20,582 nucleotides of DNA from NCBI GenBank assembly GCA_052170475.1, contig JBQNAL010000025.1, forward strand, positions 1-20,582, in the 5' to 3' direction. The notes below the pieces were generated by a model. It had not been told where the DNA came from, did not search any database, and was given only the letters and a program-made list of their open reading frames with translations. Position numbers and translations under genes: made by a program. The DNA comes from CAJPQU01 sp052170475 (GTDB lineage Bacteria; Bacillota; Negativicutes; Selenomonadales; Selenomonadaceae). Below are positions 1-7,156 of the stretch, piece after piece. Every line of letters begins with the position of its first letter. Position 1 is the first letter of the stretch.

Positions 1-15
1 GCATGAGGGACAAAG

Positions 16-93
16 TTTAACACAACAATGCGACAATTAAACTTGCAATCTACCTTTAACACAACAATGCGACAATTAAACTTGCAATCTACC
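16..93. repeat. Two perfect tandem copies of a 39-bp unit
   Basis: Bases 16-54 and 55-93 are identical 39-bp units beginning TTTAACACAACAATGCGACA and ending in AATCTACC, joined directly with no spacer. The unit is AT-rich compared with the coding DNA around it. It lies upstream of the ribosomal protein promoter. There is no unique spacer between copies, so it is a simple tandem duplication and not a CRISPR array. Its function is unknown; more copies could exist left of the window edge, although the 15 bases before unit 1 do not continue the repeat. Confidence 0.95.
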
Positions 94-120
94 GACGAGG
101 CATGAAGCTGATTTTTTTTC

Positions 121-150
121 TTGCCAACGGCGGAGGAAGAATGGTATACT
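121..150 (+). promoter_or_regulatory. Sigma-70-type promoter of the rpsF operon
   Basis: A -35 box TTGCCA (121-126) and a -10 box TATACT (145-150) are separated by 18 bp, with a run of eight T just upstream (112-119) that could act as an UP-like element. Transcription would start near 157, giving a leader of about 80 bases before the rpsF start. In many bacteria this leader binds the S6:S18 complex for autoregulation; I did not identify that structure here. Confidence 0.75.
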
Positions 151-238
151 GTTTTGGTCGAATTAGGTTTGAAAGTTTATTTTGAACCTTCCCTGCCCTT
201 CGGAGAGGAGGGCCAAAGTCCAAAGAGGAGGTGATTTC

Positions 239-568
239 GTGAGAAACTACGAAGTCATATTCATCGTGAAGCCGATGGAGGAGGAGCCGACGAACGCGGT
301 CATTGAGAAGTTCGTCAAGCTCATCAAGGAGAACGGCGGCACGATTGAAAAAGAGGATCGGTGGGGTCGCAAGAAGCTGGCCTACGAGATCAAAGACTGC
401 ACGGACGGTTTTTACTGCCTGCTGTATGTCTCCTGTGAACCGGCCTGCGTGGCGGAAGTGGATCGCGTGATGAAGATCACGGACGATCTCTTAAAGCACA
501 TGATCGTAAGATCGGAGGAAGAAGTTCCGGCGGCGGAGCCTGAAGCTCCGGCGGAGAACGAGGAATAA
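239..568 (+). CDS. rpsF: 30S ribosomal protein bS6
   Basis: This encodes S6, which binds 16S rRNA as a heterodimer with S18 in the platform of the small subunit. The 109-residue product starts MRNYEVIFIVKP, the usual S6 opening, and keeps the central strand pattern (for example WGRKKLAYEI) with an acidic, Glu/Ala-rich tail. I chose the GTG at 239 because a near-perfect AGGAGGTGA (226-234) sits 7 bases upstream of it. A longer in-frame ORF reaches back to a TTG at 182, but that adds 19 residues unlike any S6 and would bury the ribosome binding site. It is the first gene of the classic rpsF-ssb-rpsR operon, 21 bases before ssb. Confidence 0.97.
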   Translation: MRNYEVIFIVKPMEEEPTNAVIEKFVKLIKENGGTIEKEDRWGRKKLAYEIKDCTDGFYCLLYVSCEPACVAEVDRVMKITDDLLKHMIVRSEEEVPAAEPEAPAENEE

Positions 569-589
569 GGGAAGCAGGAGGGCATCGTC

Positions 590-1027
590 ATGAACAAGGT
601 GATTTTGATGGGGCGTTTGGCGCGTGACCCGGACGTGCGGACGACGCAGTCGGGGAAAAGCGTGGCGCGGATGACGATCGCGGTGGATCGCCGCATGAGC
701 AAAAGTGCGGACAGCGGACAGGCGACGGCGGATTTTCTCAATCTTGTCGCTTGGGAACGGCTGGCGGAATTTGCCGGGAATTATCTCCACAAGGGCTCGA
801 AGATCTTGGTGGAGGGGCGGCTCCAGTCCCGCAGCTATGAGGCGCAGGACGGATCGAAACGCTATGTCACGGAGGTCAATGTCTCTGACGTCGAGTTCTG
901 TGAATCAAAATCACATGCGGATGGCGGCGCGTTCTCTGCGCCGGCGTCGATGGACGGCGGCGCTTCGGCGGCGTCTCCGATGGGCGGTTTCGGCGGCCCT
1001 GTGCAGGACGATGATATTCCATTTTAA
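590..1027 (+). CDS. ssb: Single-stranded DNA-binding protein
   Basis: This encodes the SSB that coats single-stranded DNA in replication, repair and recombination. The 145-residue product opens MNKVILMGRLARDPDVR and carries the OB-fold features of bacterial SSB through about residue 105 (NLVAWERLAEFAGNYLHKGS, then VEGRLQSRSYE). A Gly/Ala/Ser-rich linker follows, and the protein ends DDDIPF, the acidic C-terminal tip that recruits partner proteins. It lies between rpsF and rpsR, as in most Firmicutes. Its stop codon overlaps the ribosome binding site of rpsR (AAGGAGG at 1026-1032), suggesting coupled translation. Confidence 0.98.
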   Translation: MNKVILMGRLARDPDVRTTQSGKSVARMTIAVDRRMSKSADSGQATADFLNLVAWERLAEFAGNYLHKGSKILVEGRLQSRSYEAQDGSKRYVTEVNVSDVEFCESKSHADGGAFSAPASMDGGASAASPMGGFGGPVQDDDIPF

Positions 1028-1039
1028 GGAGGCATAGTC

Positions 1040-1273
1040 GTGATCAGACGTGACAGAAGCCGACGTCCCCGCAAGAAAGTGTGCAGCTTTTGCGTGGACA
1101 AGGTCGAGCATATTGATTATAAAGACGCGGGCAAACTGCGCCGATTCATCACCGAGCGCGGAAAGATTTTACCGCGCCGTATTTCCGGTAACTGCGCGAA
1201 GCATCAGCGCCAAGTGACGCTCGCCATCAAGCGGGCGCGCAACATCGCGCTCCTGCCGTTTACCGCAGAGTAA
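1040..1273 (+). CDS. rpsR: 30S ribosomal protein bS18
   Basis: This encodes S18, the partner of S6 on the small-subunit platform. The 77-residue basic protein contains CSFCVDKVEHIDYKD, then LRRFITERGKILPRRISG and NCAKHQRQVTLAIKRARN, the strongly conserved S18 core. The start is GTG with AAGGAGG 7 bases upstream. Two cysteines near the N-terminus (CSFC) plus a later Cys-x2-His suggest the zinc-binding form of S18 (family knowledge). It is the last gene of the operon and is followed at once by a strong terminator. Confidence 0.97.
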   Translation: MIRRDRSRRPRKKVCSFCVDKVEHIDYKDAGKLRRFITERGKILPRRISGNCAKHQRQVTLAIKRARNIALLPFTAE

Positions 1274-1285
1274 GTCTGGAGAGCG

Positions 1286-1316
1286 AAGAGGAGAGCCGAA
1301 GGGCTCTCCTCTTTTT
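1286..1316 (+). terminator. Intrinsic terminator of rpsF-ssb-rpsR
   Basis: A perfect 12-bp stem (1286-1297 with 1302-1313) closes a four-base GAAG loop and runs straight into TTTTT (1312-1316). It starts 13 bases after the rpsR stop and separates the ribosomal operon from the chloride transporter gene. Confidence 0.93.
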
Positions 1317-1335
1317 CTTACGGGAGGCAAATGAG

Positions 1336-2901
1336 ATGGGAAAGTTGGAGGCGGCGATGCGGGTCATCGCGGATGATCGCTCTTCTCGGCGGCGGCTCTT
1401 CTTGGGGGGCGTCTGGGTAGGGCTTTTGACGGGGTGCGTCGTCGCCTTTTTTCGTGCGGCGCTGACATTGACGGAGGAGATGCACCCTCACCTCATCGCT
1501 TTTTTGCGCGATGGCGGATGGCCGGTGCTTTGCGGCTGGGCGCTGCTCCTCGTCCTTTCGGCGGTATTCCTTTCGCGCCTCTTGGCATGGGAGCCGATGT
1601 GCAGTGGGAGCGGGATTCCCCAAGTGAAGGGCATTCTCTTGGGGGAGATGAAGATGCGCTGGCTGCGGGTTCTCCTCGCGAAGGTGTTCGGTGGGATCTT
1701 GGCGATCGGCCTCGGGATGTCGCTGGGGCGGGAAGGGCCGAGCGTTCAGATCGGCGCCTGCGTCGGGCAGGGGGTCAGCGAGCTGCGGCATAAGCCGCGC
1801 ACGGTGGAGCGGCTCTACTTGACGGCGGGGGCGGGCGCGGGGCTTGCGGCGGCTTTTAATGCGCCTTTGGCGGGGGTGATCTTCTGCCTTGAGGAATTGG
1901 CGAAGAGTTTTTCCCCGCTCGTCTTGATGGCGACCATCGCCGCGACGCTTTCCGCCACGGTGGTGACCCGGATCGCGTTTGGGGGTGCGCCGGTGTTTCA
2001 TTTCCCTGCCTTCCCCGTGCTTCCCTTGGCGGATCTTTGGCTGATGGGGCTCTTGGGCGTTCTCATCGGCGTCTTGGGCATTCTCTTCAATCGCGGGCTC
2101 TTTTTGGCGCTGGATCTCTACGGGAGGTTTCCTCTGCCCGGCTTTTTCCGTCCGCTCCTGCCGCTTGTCGTCGGCACGGGGCTGATGTTCGTCGCGCCCG
2201 AAGTCTTGGGGGGCGGCAGCCTGCTCGTGGACACGCTGGTGGAGCAGCCGTTTTTGTGGCCGACGCTGCTCTTGCTCTTGGCCTTGAAATATTTCTATAC
2301 CATGCTCTCATTTGGCTCCGGCGTGCCGGGCGGCATTTTCCTCCCCATGCTGGTCTTAGGCGCCATCGGGGGCGCTCTCTTTGCGCGCTTGGTGGAGGTC
2401 TTGCAGTTAGCGCCGCCGGAATACGCAGTGAATTTCATCGTCTTCGGCATGGCGGGCTACTTCGCGGCGGTCGTGCGATCGCCGGTGACGGGCAGCATTC
2501 TCGTCATGGAGATGACGGGTTCTTTTGAACACCTTTTAGCCTTGATCTTCGTCTCCTTGGCCGCTTATCTAACGGCGGATTTTTTGAAGGGGCAGCCGGT
2601 GTACGACGCCCTCTTGCTGCGCTCTTTGCGCCGCGAGCGGCAGATCGCCCAGCGCCTTTCTGCGCACCGGGCGGTGGCGGAGTTTGTCGTCGGGCCGGGC
2701 AGCGCCTTGGATGGTGCGCTGGTGCGTGACATCGTATGGCCGAAGGACAGCCTGCTCGTGAACGTGTGCCGGGGCGAGATGGAGAGGATTCCCCACGGTG
2801 ATCTGCGCCTTTTGGCGGGGGATTTTATCTATGTGTTCGTCGAGGATCGAGAGATTGCGGCGCTCCAGTCCTTGACGGAGCCGAAAAAGGAGGACGCCTG
2901 A
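1336..2901 (+). CDS. CLC-family chloride/proton antiporter with C-terminal TrkA-C-like domain
   Basis: This is an inner-membrane CLC protein of 521 residues. All the anion-path signatures are present: GSGIPQ (91-96), GREGP (131-135, with gating Glu133), AAFNAPLAG (172-180), GSGVPGGIFLP (327-337), and Tyr423 in GQPVYDALL, matching the inner-gate tyrosine of E. coli ClcA. A second glutamate in FCLEEL (Glu187) matches the proton-transfer Glu203 of ClcA, so proton-coupled exchange is more likely than a passive channel. After about residue 440 a soluble tail (VVGPGSALDG to GDFIYVFVED) resembles the TrkA-C/RCK-C ligand-binding domain. The start has GGGAGG 8 bases upstream. Its stop lies one base from the next gene, so the two are probably co-transcribed. 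Confidence 0.95.
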   Translation: MGKLEAAMRVIADDRSSRRRLFLGGVWVGLLTGCVVAFFRAALTLTEEMHPHLIAFLRDGGWPVLCGWALLLVLSAVFLSRLLAWEPMCSGSGIPQVKGILLGEMKMRWLRVLLAKVFGGILAIGLGMSLGREGPSVQIGACVGQGVSELRHKPRTVERLYLTAGAGAGLAAAFNAPLAGVIFCLEELAKSFSPLVLMATIAATLSATVVTRIAFGGAPVFHFPAFPVLPLADLWLMGLLGVLIGVLGILFNRGLFLALDLYGRFPLPGFFRPLLPLVVGTGLMFVAPEVLGGGSLLVDTLVEQPFLWPTLLLLLALKYFYTMLSFGSGVPGGIFLPMLVLGAIGGALFARLVEVLQLAPPEYAVNFIVFGMAGYFAAVVRSPVTGSILVMEMTGSFEHLLALIFVSLAAYLTADFLKGQPVYDALLLRSLRRERQIAQRLSAHRAVAEFVVGPGSALDGALVRDIVWPKDSLLVNVCRGEMERIPHGDLRLLAGDFIYVFVEDREIAALQSLTEPKKEDA

Positions 2902-2902
2902 G

Positions 2903-4057
2903 ATGGGCAGAATAGGGTTGGAACGGATTTTTTGGCTGCTGCTTTGCCTTTGGGTGAGCGGCGTGTCGCTCGTAGAGGCGGCAGCGCCGGGCGATGGCGT
3001 GCGGGCGATCTTAGCGGAGTGGCGGGAAGCGCGCAGGGCGCAGGAGACGGGTGCGTCGCCCGTCGGGCGTGCGGCACGGCAGCAAAAGGTCGTCGGGGGC
3101 ATACGGCTCGTCTGGCAGAATTTTTTTGACGAAGACATCAATTTCGCGCTGCAGCCCCCGATCCCCGGCGTCACCGTGGTCTCCCCCTGCTGGTTCATGA
3201 TCGCCGATGCGGCGGGACGGATCGCGCCCGCGCCCAAAGCGGAGCCGGCGCGCAGCTATGTGGACAAAGCCCATGCCAAGGGGTATCAGGTCTGGGCGCT
3301 CGTGACGAATGCCGATTTCGACCCGGACGTGACAGGCGAGTTTTTGCAAAGTCCCGCCGGGCGGAAAGCTGCCGTCGAGAATCTCATCAAGACGGCGGAG
3401 ATCTACGATTTGGACGGGATCAATCTCGATTTTGAAAATATCAACCTTCGGGATCGCGACGCTTTGACCGGCTTTGTGGAGGAAGCGGCGGCTGCCCTCC
3501 ACGAAGCCGGGCGCATTCTCTCGGTGGATGTGACGTTCCCCGGCGGCTCGGAGAACTGGTCACAGTGCTATGATCGTGCCGCATTAGCTAAGGCGGCGGA
3601 CTACCTCGCGGTGATGGCCTACGACGAGCACGGGCAGTATTCTCCGGTGGCCGGCTCCGTCGCTTCCTTCGCTTGGGTGGAAAGGGGGCTTACCGCCACG
3701 CTCGAAGAAGTGCCGCCGGATAAACTCCTCTTGGGGATGCCGCTCTACATGCGCCTTTGGCAAGAGGACGCGGGTCATCGTGTCAAGGCGCGCACGCTGA
3801 CCATGGCGGAGGCGCAGCGGCTTTTGGCGGAGAAACATCTTAGGCGGACATGGCTTTCGGACGCTGCGCAATACTATTTCGAGTACACCGATGGCGATCA
3901 TCTCTATCGCGTCTGGCAGGAGGATGCACGCTCCCTCGCGCAAAAGGCCGCCCTCGTCAGCCGCTACGATTTGGCGGGCGCTGCCTTTTGGCGGCGCGGC
4001 CACGAAACCATGGACGTCTGGCCGACCGTTATGGCGGTGTTGGACACGGCGCACTGA
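2903..4057 (+). CDS. Secreted glycoside hydrolase family 18 protein
   Basis: The 384-residue protein has a signal peptide (hydrophobic residues about 9-24, cleavage near VEA-AA) and a GH18 barrel. The catalytic strand reads DGINLDFE (171-178), with Glu178 as the expected acid/base and Asp176 as its partner; MAYDEHG (238-244) is the conserved substrate-contact strand near the end of the barrel. The Asn in place of the third Asp and the overall sequence resemble the YdhD/YvbX/cortex-hydrolase branch, so peptidoglycan-type N-acetylglucosamine linkages are a better guess than crystalline chitin. No LysM or SH3 wall-binding domain is visible. The ribosome binding site AAGGAGG lies at the end of the CLC gene, whose stop is one base upstream, implying translational coupling. 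Confidence 0.9.
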   Translation: MGRIGLERIFWLLLCLWVSGVSLVEAAAPGDGVRAILAEWREARRAQETGASPVGRAARQQKVVGGIRLVWQNFFDEDINFALQPPIPGVTVVSPCWFMIADAAGRIAPAPKAEPARSYVDKAHAKGYQVWALVTNADFDPDVTGEFLQSPAGRKAAVENLIKTAEIYDLDGINLDFENINLRDRDALTGFVEEAAAALHEAGRILSVDVTFPGGSENWSQCYDRAALAKAADYLAVMAYDEHGQYSPVAGSVASFAWVERGLTATLEEVPPDKLLLGMPLYMRLWQEDAGHRVKARTLTMAEAQRLLAEKHLRRTWLSDAAQYYFEYTDGDHLYRVWQEDARSLAQKAALVSRYDLAGAAFWRRGHETMDVWPTVMAVLDTAH

Positions 4058-4072
4058 GGAGAAGGGACGAGG

Positions 4073-4222
4073 AAGGCGAAAGAAGCGCAGGGTGCATTTC
4101 GTGGTTATGGTATAATATGAACACTTAGTGAGTGCGAAAGCACGAACTTAGTGAGAATATGTACCTAACCACTTAACAAAGGCGAAAGAAGCGCCGCCTG
4201 CGTTTAGTGGTTATGGTATAAT
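4073..4222 (+). promoter_or_regulatory. Duplicated 44-bp promoter segment upstream of the MRJP-like gene
   Basis: Bases 4073-4116 and 4179-4222 are near-identical 44-bp segments that both start AAGGCGAAAGAAGCGC and end GTGGTTATGGTATAAT. Each ends in a consensus -10 box (4111-4116 and 4217-4222) preceded by TGG, an extended -10 arrangement, and neither has a good -35 box. Between them are a small GTGC-GAAA-GCAC hairpin (4132-4143) flanked by two copies of ACTTAGTGAG (4123-4132, 4146-4155), and an inverted repeat TAACCACT/AGTGGTTA (4166-4173, 4206-4213) enclosing AGGCG/CGCCT. This looks like a tandem promoter made by duplication, possibly with an operator or regulatory RNA between the copies. 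Confidence 0.7.
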
Positions 4223-4254
4223 GGAGGGGAAACATAAGCGATGGAGGCGATGGC

Positions 4255-5337
4255 ATGAACGCATGGCGTAAACAGTTGATCGGCGCGGCGGCACTGGTGC
4301 TTGGCGTCGGGGCGGCTTTTTTTTGCGGCGCGGAGGCGGCGACGAAAGGCAGCGCTTTCGGCGATGATCCGACGGTGGAGCTCGTGGCACAGTCGGCGCA
4401 GCGATGGACGGGGGTGGCGGTGACGCCGATGGCGCGGATCTTCGTCTCTTATCCTGCCGGCGTCAACCGAGCGCCGTTTCAGGTGGCGGAGATGGTGGGG
4501 GGCGTTCCCTTGCCCATTTTGATGGACGCGCCGCTCGTCAGCGCAGAGAGCGTGGTGGCAGACGAGACGGGGGCGCTTTGGGTGCTAGATTCGGGGAAGC
4601 TCCCCGGAGAGGCCGCGGATCCCACGGCGGCAAAACTTTGCCGCATCGACGTCGCTTCGGGCGAGATCACGCGCACCTATCCCTTTTCGTCGGAGGTCGT
4701 CCTGCCGGATACCGCTTTGAGCGATGTCCGCGTGGATCCTGCACGCGGCTTTGCCTATCTCACCGATTCCGGCCATGGCGGGATCATCGCTCTCGACCTT
4801 GCCACCGGGGAGGCGTGGCGAGCGCTGACGGATATTCCTGAGGTGCAGGCGAACGTAAAGAGCATTTATTTCCCGCACACCGGCCTCTTTACGCAGTTGG
4901 CGCACAGTGACGGATTGGAGCTGTCGAAAGATCGAGCGGAGCTTTTCTTTTCTGCGATGGGCGGCGACTGCCTCTACGCGGTGAAGACGGCGGCGCTCAG
5001 GGATAGGGCAAAGAGCGTGGGGGAGCGGCAAAAGGACATTCGCTGGCTCAACATCAACAATCTGCCCACCGACGGCATGGTGCTGAGGGAAGGCACTCTC
5101 TACATGGGGGATTTGGCGGACGAAGGCGTGTGGGCGTTTGAGCTTGGCATGGACAATGCGAACGAGGCGGGGCGGATTCTGCAGCTGAAGAAGGATGTTC
5201 GCTGGGCGGATTCCTTCGCCTTGGCGCCGGACGGCAGCATCTACTTCACGACGTCTGCCACGAACTATCCGCCGGAGCAGCAGCCCCCCTATGAGCTCTG
5301 CCGCCTCGTCTTTCCCCAGCGTCAGGCGGCGCGTTGA
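4255..5337 (+). CDS. Secreted major royal jelly/yellow (L-dopachrome tautomerase-related) family protein
   Basis: The 360-residue protein has a signal peptide (cleavage near GAEA-AT, residues 25-30) and a beta-propeller of the MRJP/yellow family. Landmarks are RWTGVAVTPMARIFVSYP (50-67), LWVLDSG (108-114), FAYLTDSGHGGIIALDLATG (166-185), HSDGLELSKDRAELFFS, DGMVLREGTLYMGDLADEGV and WADSFALAPDGSIYFTTS, which follow the family's repeated blade pattern. In bacteria the substrates of this family are mostly unknown; the dopachrome name comes from insect relatives and should not be read as the activity here. GGAGG lies 7 bases before the ATG. It follows the duplicated extended -10 promoters and may form a unit with the TPM gene downstream. 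Confidence 0.85.
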   Translation: MNAWRKQLIGAAALVLGVGAAFFCGAEAATKGSAFGDDPTVELVAQSAQRWTGVAVTPMARIFVSYPAGVNRAPFQVAEMVGGVPLPILMDAPLVSAESVVADETGALWVLDSGKLPGEAADPTAAKLCRIDVASGEITRTYPFSSEVVLPDTALSDVRVDPARGFAYLTDSGHGGIIALDLATGEAWRALTDIPEVQANVKSIYFPHTGLFTQLAHSDGLELSKDRAELFFSAMGGDCLYAVKTAALRDRAKSVGERQKDIRWLNINNLPTDGMVLREGTLYMGDLADEGVWAFELGMDNANEAGRILQLKKDVRWADSFALAPDGSIYFTTSATNYPPEQQPPYELCRLVFPQRQAAR

Positions 5338-5365
5338 GCGCATTGGGCGAGTTGGGCGCCTCCTT

Positions 5366-5391
5366 GGGGCGCTCGACGCCCCGCGCTTTTT
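5366..5391 (+). terminator. Possible weak terminator between MRJP-like and TPM genes
   Basis: GGGGCG (5366-5371) and CGCCCC (5377-5382) form a short GC-rich stem around CTCGA; GCGC and then TTTTT (5387-5391) follow. The gap between stem and T-run makes this weaker than a standard terminator, so it may only attenuate read-through to the next gene. Confidence 0.4.
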
Positions 5392-5450
5392 CGGGCGTGT
5401 GCGGCGTGCGCCTTTACGCATGTGAGGGCGGAGGAAGAGGAGGGGCGAAG

Positions 5451-6458
5451 ATGAAGTCGAGCGTCATGTGGCGGCGGGCGGCAGTCCTTTTTCTGCTGAT
5501 CTTTGCCGTCTCTTTGACGGCGTATGCAGAACGGCAATATTGGCCGACGCCCAATCGCGATTTCTATGTGTACGATCAGGCGGGGCTCCTGTCGCCGTCT
5601 GATGCCGCAGCCATGCTGGCGGCGGGCGAGAGCTTGGCGGTTCGCGACGGAACGCAGGTTGTGGTGGTGACGGTGCGCTCCCTGTCGGGTCATGCGATTG
5701 AAACGTATGCTACGACACTCTTTCGCGACTGGGGGATCGGTCATCGGGAGAAAAACAACGGCGTCTTGCTCCTCATCGCGCAGGAGGAGCGTCAATCTCG
5801 CATCGAGGTAGGCTATGGGCTGGAGGCCGTCCTCACCGACGGCTGGTGCGGGACGGTGCTGGACCGCATGGGGCGGAGGTTTCAGGCGGGCGATTTTTCC
5901 ACCGCCATTCGGGAGGCCTACGCCGCGCTGGCTGTGAGGGCGGGGGGCGGCCTCGAGGAGGTGCCCGACGCGGTGCGTGCGCTCGCGGCGGGGGCGGAGG
6001 TGTCCCCCATAGCGGCGGGCTCCCCCGTGGCGGAGGTGCCCACCGCGTCCGGGGACGCTTCTCCTTCCGCTTCGTCCGATCCGCTGCCCGATGGCTCCGC
6101 TGCCCAGAGGTCTTCCGACCCCGCATCGGACATAGCGCTGCCCGCTGCTCTTTTCGGGGGGATGCCCTCGTTTTTCGGGCAGGTTGTCGATTTTTTGGGG
6201 CTGCGCGGCGGTGGCTACGTGGCGATGTATCTCTATTTTGAGGCGCTCTGGCTGGCGCTTCGGCTCTTCTTGGAGCTCCTCCTGCGCCTTTTCGGCTATC
6301 GTCCCCGTCTCTATCGGCTGCGCTTTCTCCTGATCTGCCTCGTGTGGGAATATGGGCACATCGCGCGCACCTTCGGCGGAGGCGGCGGCTTCGGCGGCAG
6401 GGGAAACTTTGGCGGCGGCGGGCGCTCCGGGGGCGGCGGCGCATCCGGCGGCTGGTAG
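5451..6458 (+). CDS. TPM-domain membrane-anchored protein with Gly-rich tail
   Basis: The product is 335 residues. A signal peptide ends near AYA-E (residue 26), followed by a TPM domain (about 38-162: FYVYDQAGLLS, GTQVVVVTVRSLSG, FRDWGIGHREKNNGVLLLIA, IEVGYGLEAVLTDGW), a low-complexity Pro/Ser/Ala linker, one or two hydrophobic segments near 250-310, and a Gly-rich C-terminus ending GGGGASGGW. This is the usual YgcG-type arrangement; the biochemical role of bacterial TPM proteins is poorly defined. I chose the ATG at 5451, which follows GGAGG/AGGGG-rich sequence and gives a clean signal peptide; the in-frame TTG at 5334 would overlap the previous gene's stop and add 39 unlikely residues. Confidence 0.85.
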   Translation: MKSSVMWRRAAVLFLLIFAVSLTAYAERQYWPTPNRDFYVYDQAGLLSPSDAAAMLAAGESLAVRDGTQVVVVTVRSLSGHAIETYATTLFRDWGIGHREKNNGVLLLIAQEERQSRIEVGYGLEAVLTDGWCGTVLDRMGRRFQAGDFSTAIREAYAALAVRAGGGLEEVPDAVRALAAGAEVSPIAAGSPVAEVPTASGDASPSASSDPLPDGSAAQRSSDPASDIALPAALFGGMPSFFGQVVDFLGLRGGGYVAMYLYFEALWLALRLFLELLLRLFGYRPRLYRLRFLLICLVWEYGHIARTFGGGGGFGGRGNFGGGGRSGGGGASGGW

Positions 6459-6936
6459 CGGCGGACTTTTTCTCTGTCGGGTGCGAGGGAAGGATGGACG
6501 CGTTACAAAAAGACGATGGAACGCTGCAATATATGTTGTGATGCGTCCCTAGACGAGATGGTTGTGCGGCTATGGATGGGCGTATATACCCAAAGAGGGA
6601 GAACGGTGCGGCACGTTACGCTGGATCAACGGCGCTGCCCTTGGCGGTGCAAGAACGTGCGGCAGGAAATAGACCGCGCCGCACGCGGCGTGAAAAAGGA
6701 ATTTACCGATTGACAGGGGAAGTGCATGTCGGCGTGGGTTTTTCGACTTTTGTCGGGTTTCCCTTTCGAGAAATTTGAGTATAATTAAAACATGAGAATT
6801 ATATATATCACGCTGCATTTCGCACTGAGCAAAAGGGGGAGAGGCTGCATGAAAAAGTAGAGCATTTCTGATCGCTTTGGAAAGGAAACTTTTTCTTGCG
6901 GCCTTTTTGGCGGTGTCAGGTGAAGGAGGTAGGAGG
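6459..6936. other. Long intergenic leader region before the SPFH operon
   Basis: No convincing gene is seen in most of this 478-base gap. Short plus-strand ORFs at 6516-6713 and 6572-6778 lack ribosome binding sites and recognisable sequence. The right part holds a -10 box (6780-6785), a 22-codon ORF opening at 6792 about where transcription would begin (MRIIYITLHFALSKRGRG...), and a second in-frame ATG at 6849 that reads MKK and stops. One base out of phase, 6859-6936 reads as hydrophobic sequence (RAFLIALERKLFLAAFLAVS) continuing into the small ORF at 6937. The region may contain a decayed gene or a regulatory leader. Confidence 0.5.
6758..6785 (+). promoter_or_regulatory. Candidate promoter of the SPFH/zinc-ribbon/TPM operon
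   Basis: A consensus -10 box TATAAT lies at 6780-6785 in locally AT-rich DNA. The best -35 is a weak TTTCCC (6758-6763) 16 bp upstream. Nothing similar lies between here and 7157, so this is the best candidate for driving the 38-codon ORF and the three-gene operon. Its weak -35 suggests an activator or an alternative sigma factor may be involved (inference). Confidence 0.45.
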
Positions 6937-7053
6937 ATGAATACGAAGCGTATCACGATGTGGATTGCCCCCTTCGATGTGGCGCTCGTCAAGGGGAACG
7001 ATGTCTTGGTTTACGACGATCGAGCGAATAAGCTCTACCGCATTGATTTTTAA
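6937..7053 (+). CDS. Small hypothetical protein (38 residues)
   Basis: An ATG at 6937 preceded by AAGGAGGT (6923-6930) at 7-base spacing opens a 38-codon ORF ending TAA. The product begins MNTKRITMWIAPFDVALVKG and ends NKLYRIDF. It has alternating hydrophobic and charged residues that could form a small beta structure, and no signal peptide or membrane segment of its own. I do not recognise it. It sits 103 bases upstream of the SPFH gene in the same direction, so it is probably on the same transcript. The in-frame sequence just upstream (6859-6936) is signal-peptide-like, so the ORF could also be the intact end of a longer gene broken near 6849-6859. Confidence 0.5.
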   Translation: MNTKRITMWIAPFDVALVKGNDVLVYDDRANKLYRIDF

Positions 7054-7156
7054 CGTGTGTGGGACATGTGCGACGGCAGTGATCTTTCCTGCTGCCGCGC
7101 CATTCGCATAACAACCGAGAACACCGGGCGACCGGCGAATTGAAGGAGGAATTTTC

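Noticed and set aside
16..93. Possible CRISPR array
   Set aside because: Only two copies, directly adjacent, with no unique spacer and no cas gene in the window.
1318..2001. Antisense ORF opposite the CLC gene
   Set aside because: Low-complexity Arg/Pro/His-rich product, a typical shadow in GC-rich DNA.
6516..6713. 65-codon ORF in the gap before the SPFH operon
   Set aside because: No ribosome binding site and a Cys/Arg-rich product without family resemblance; left as unproven.
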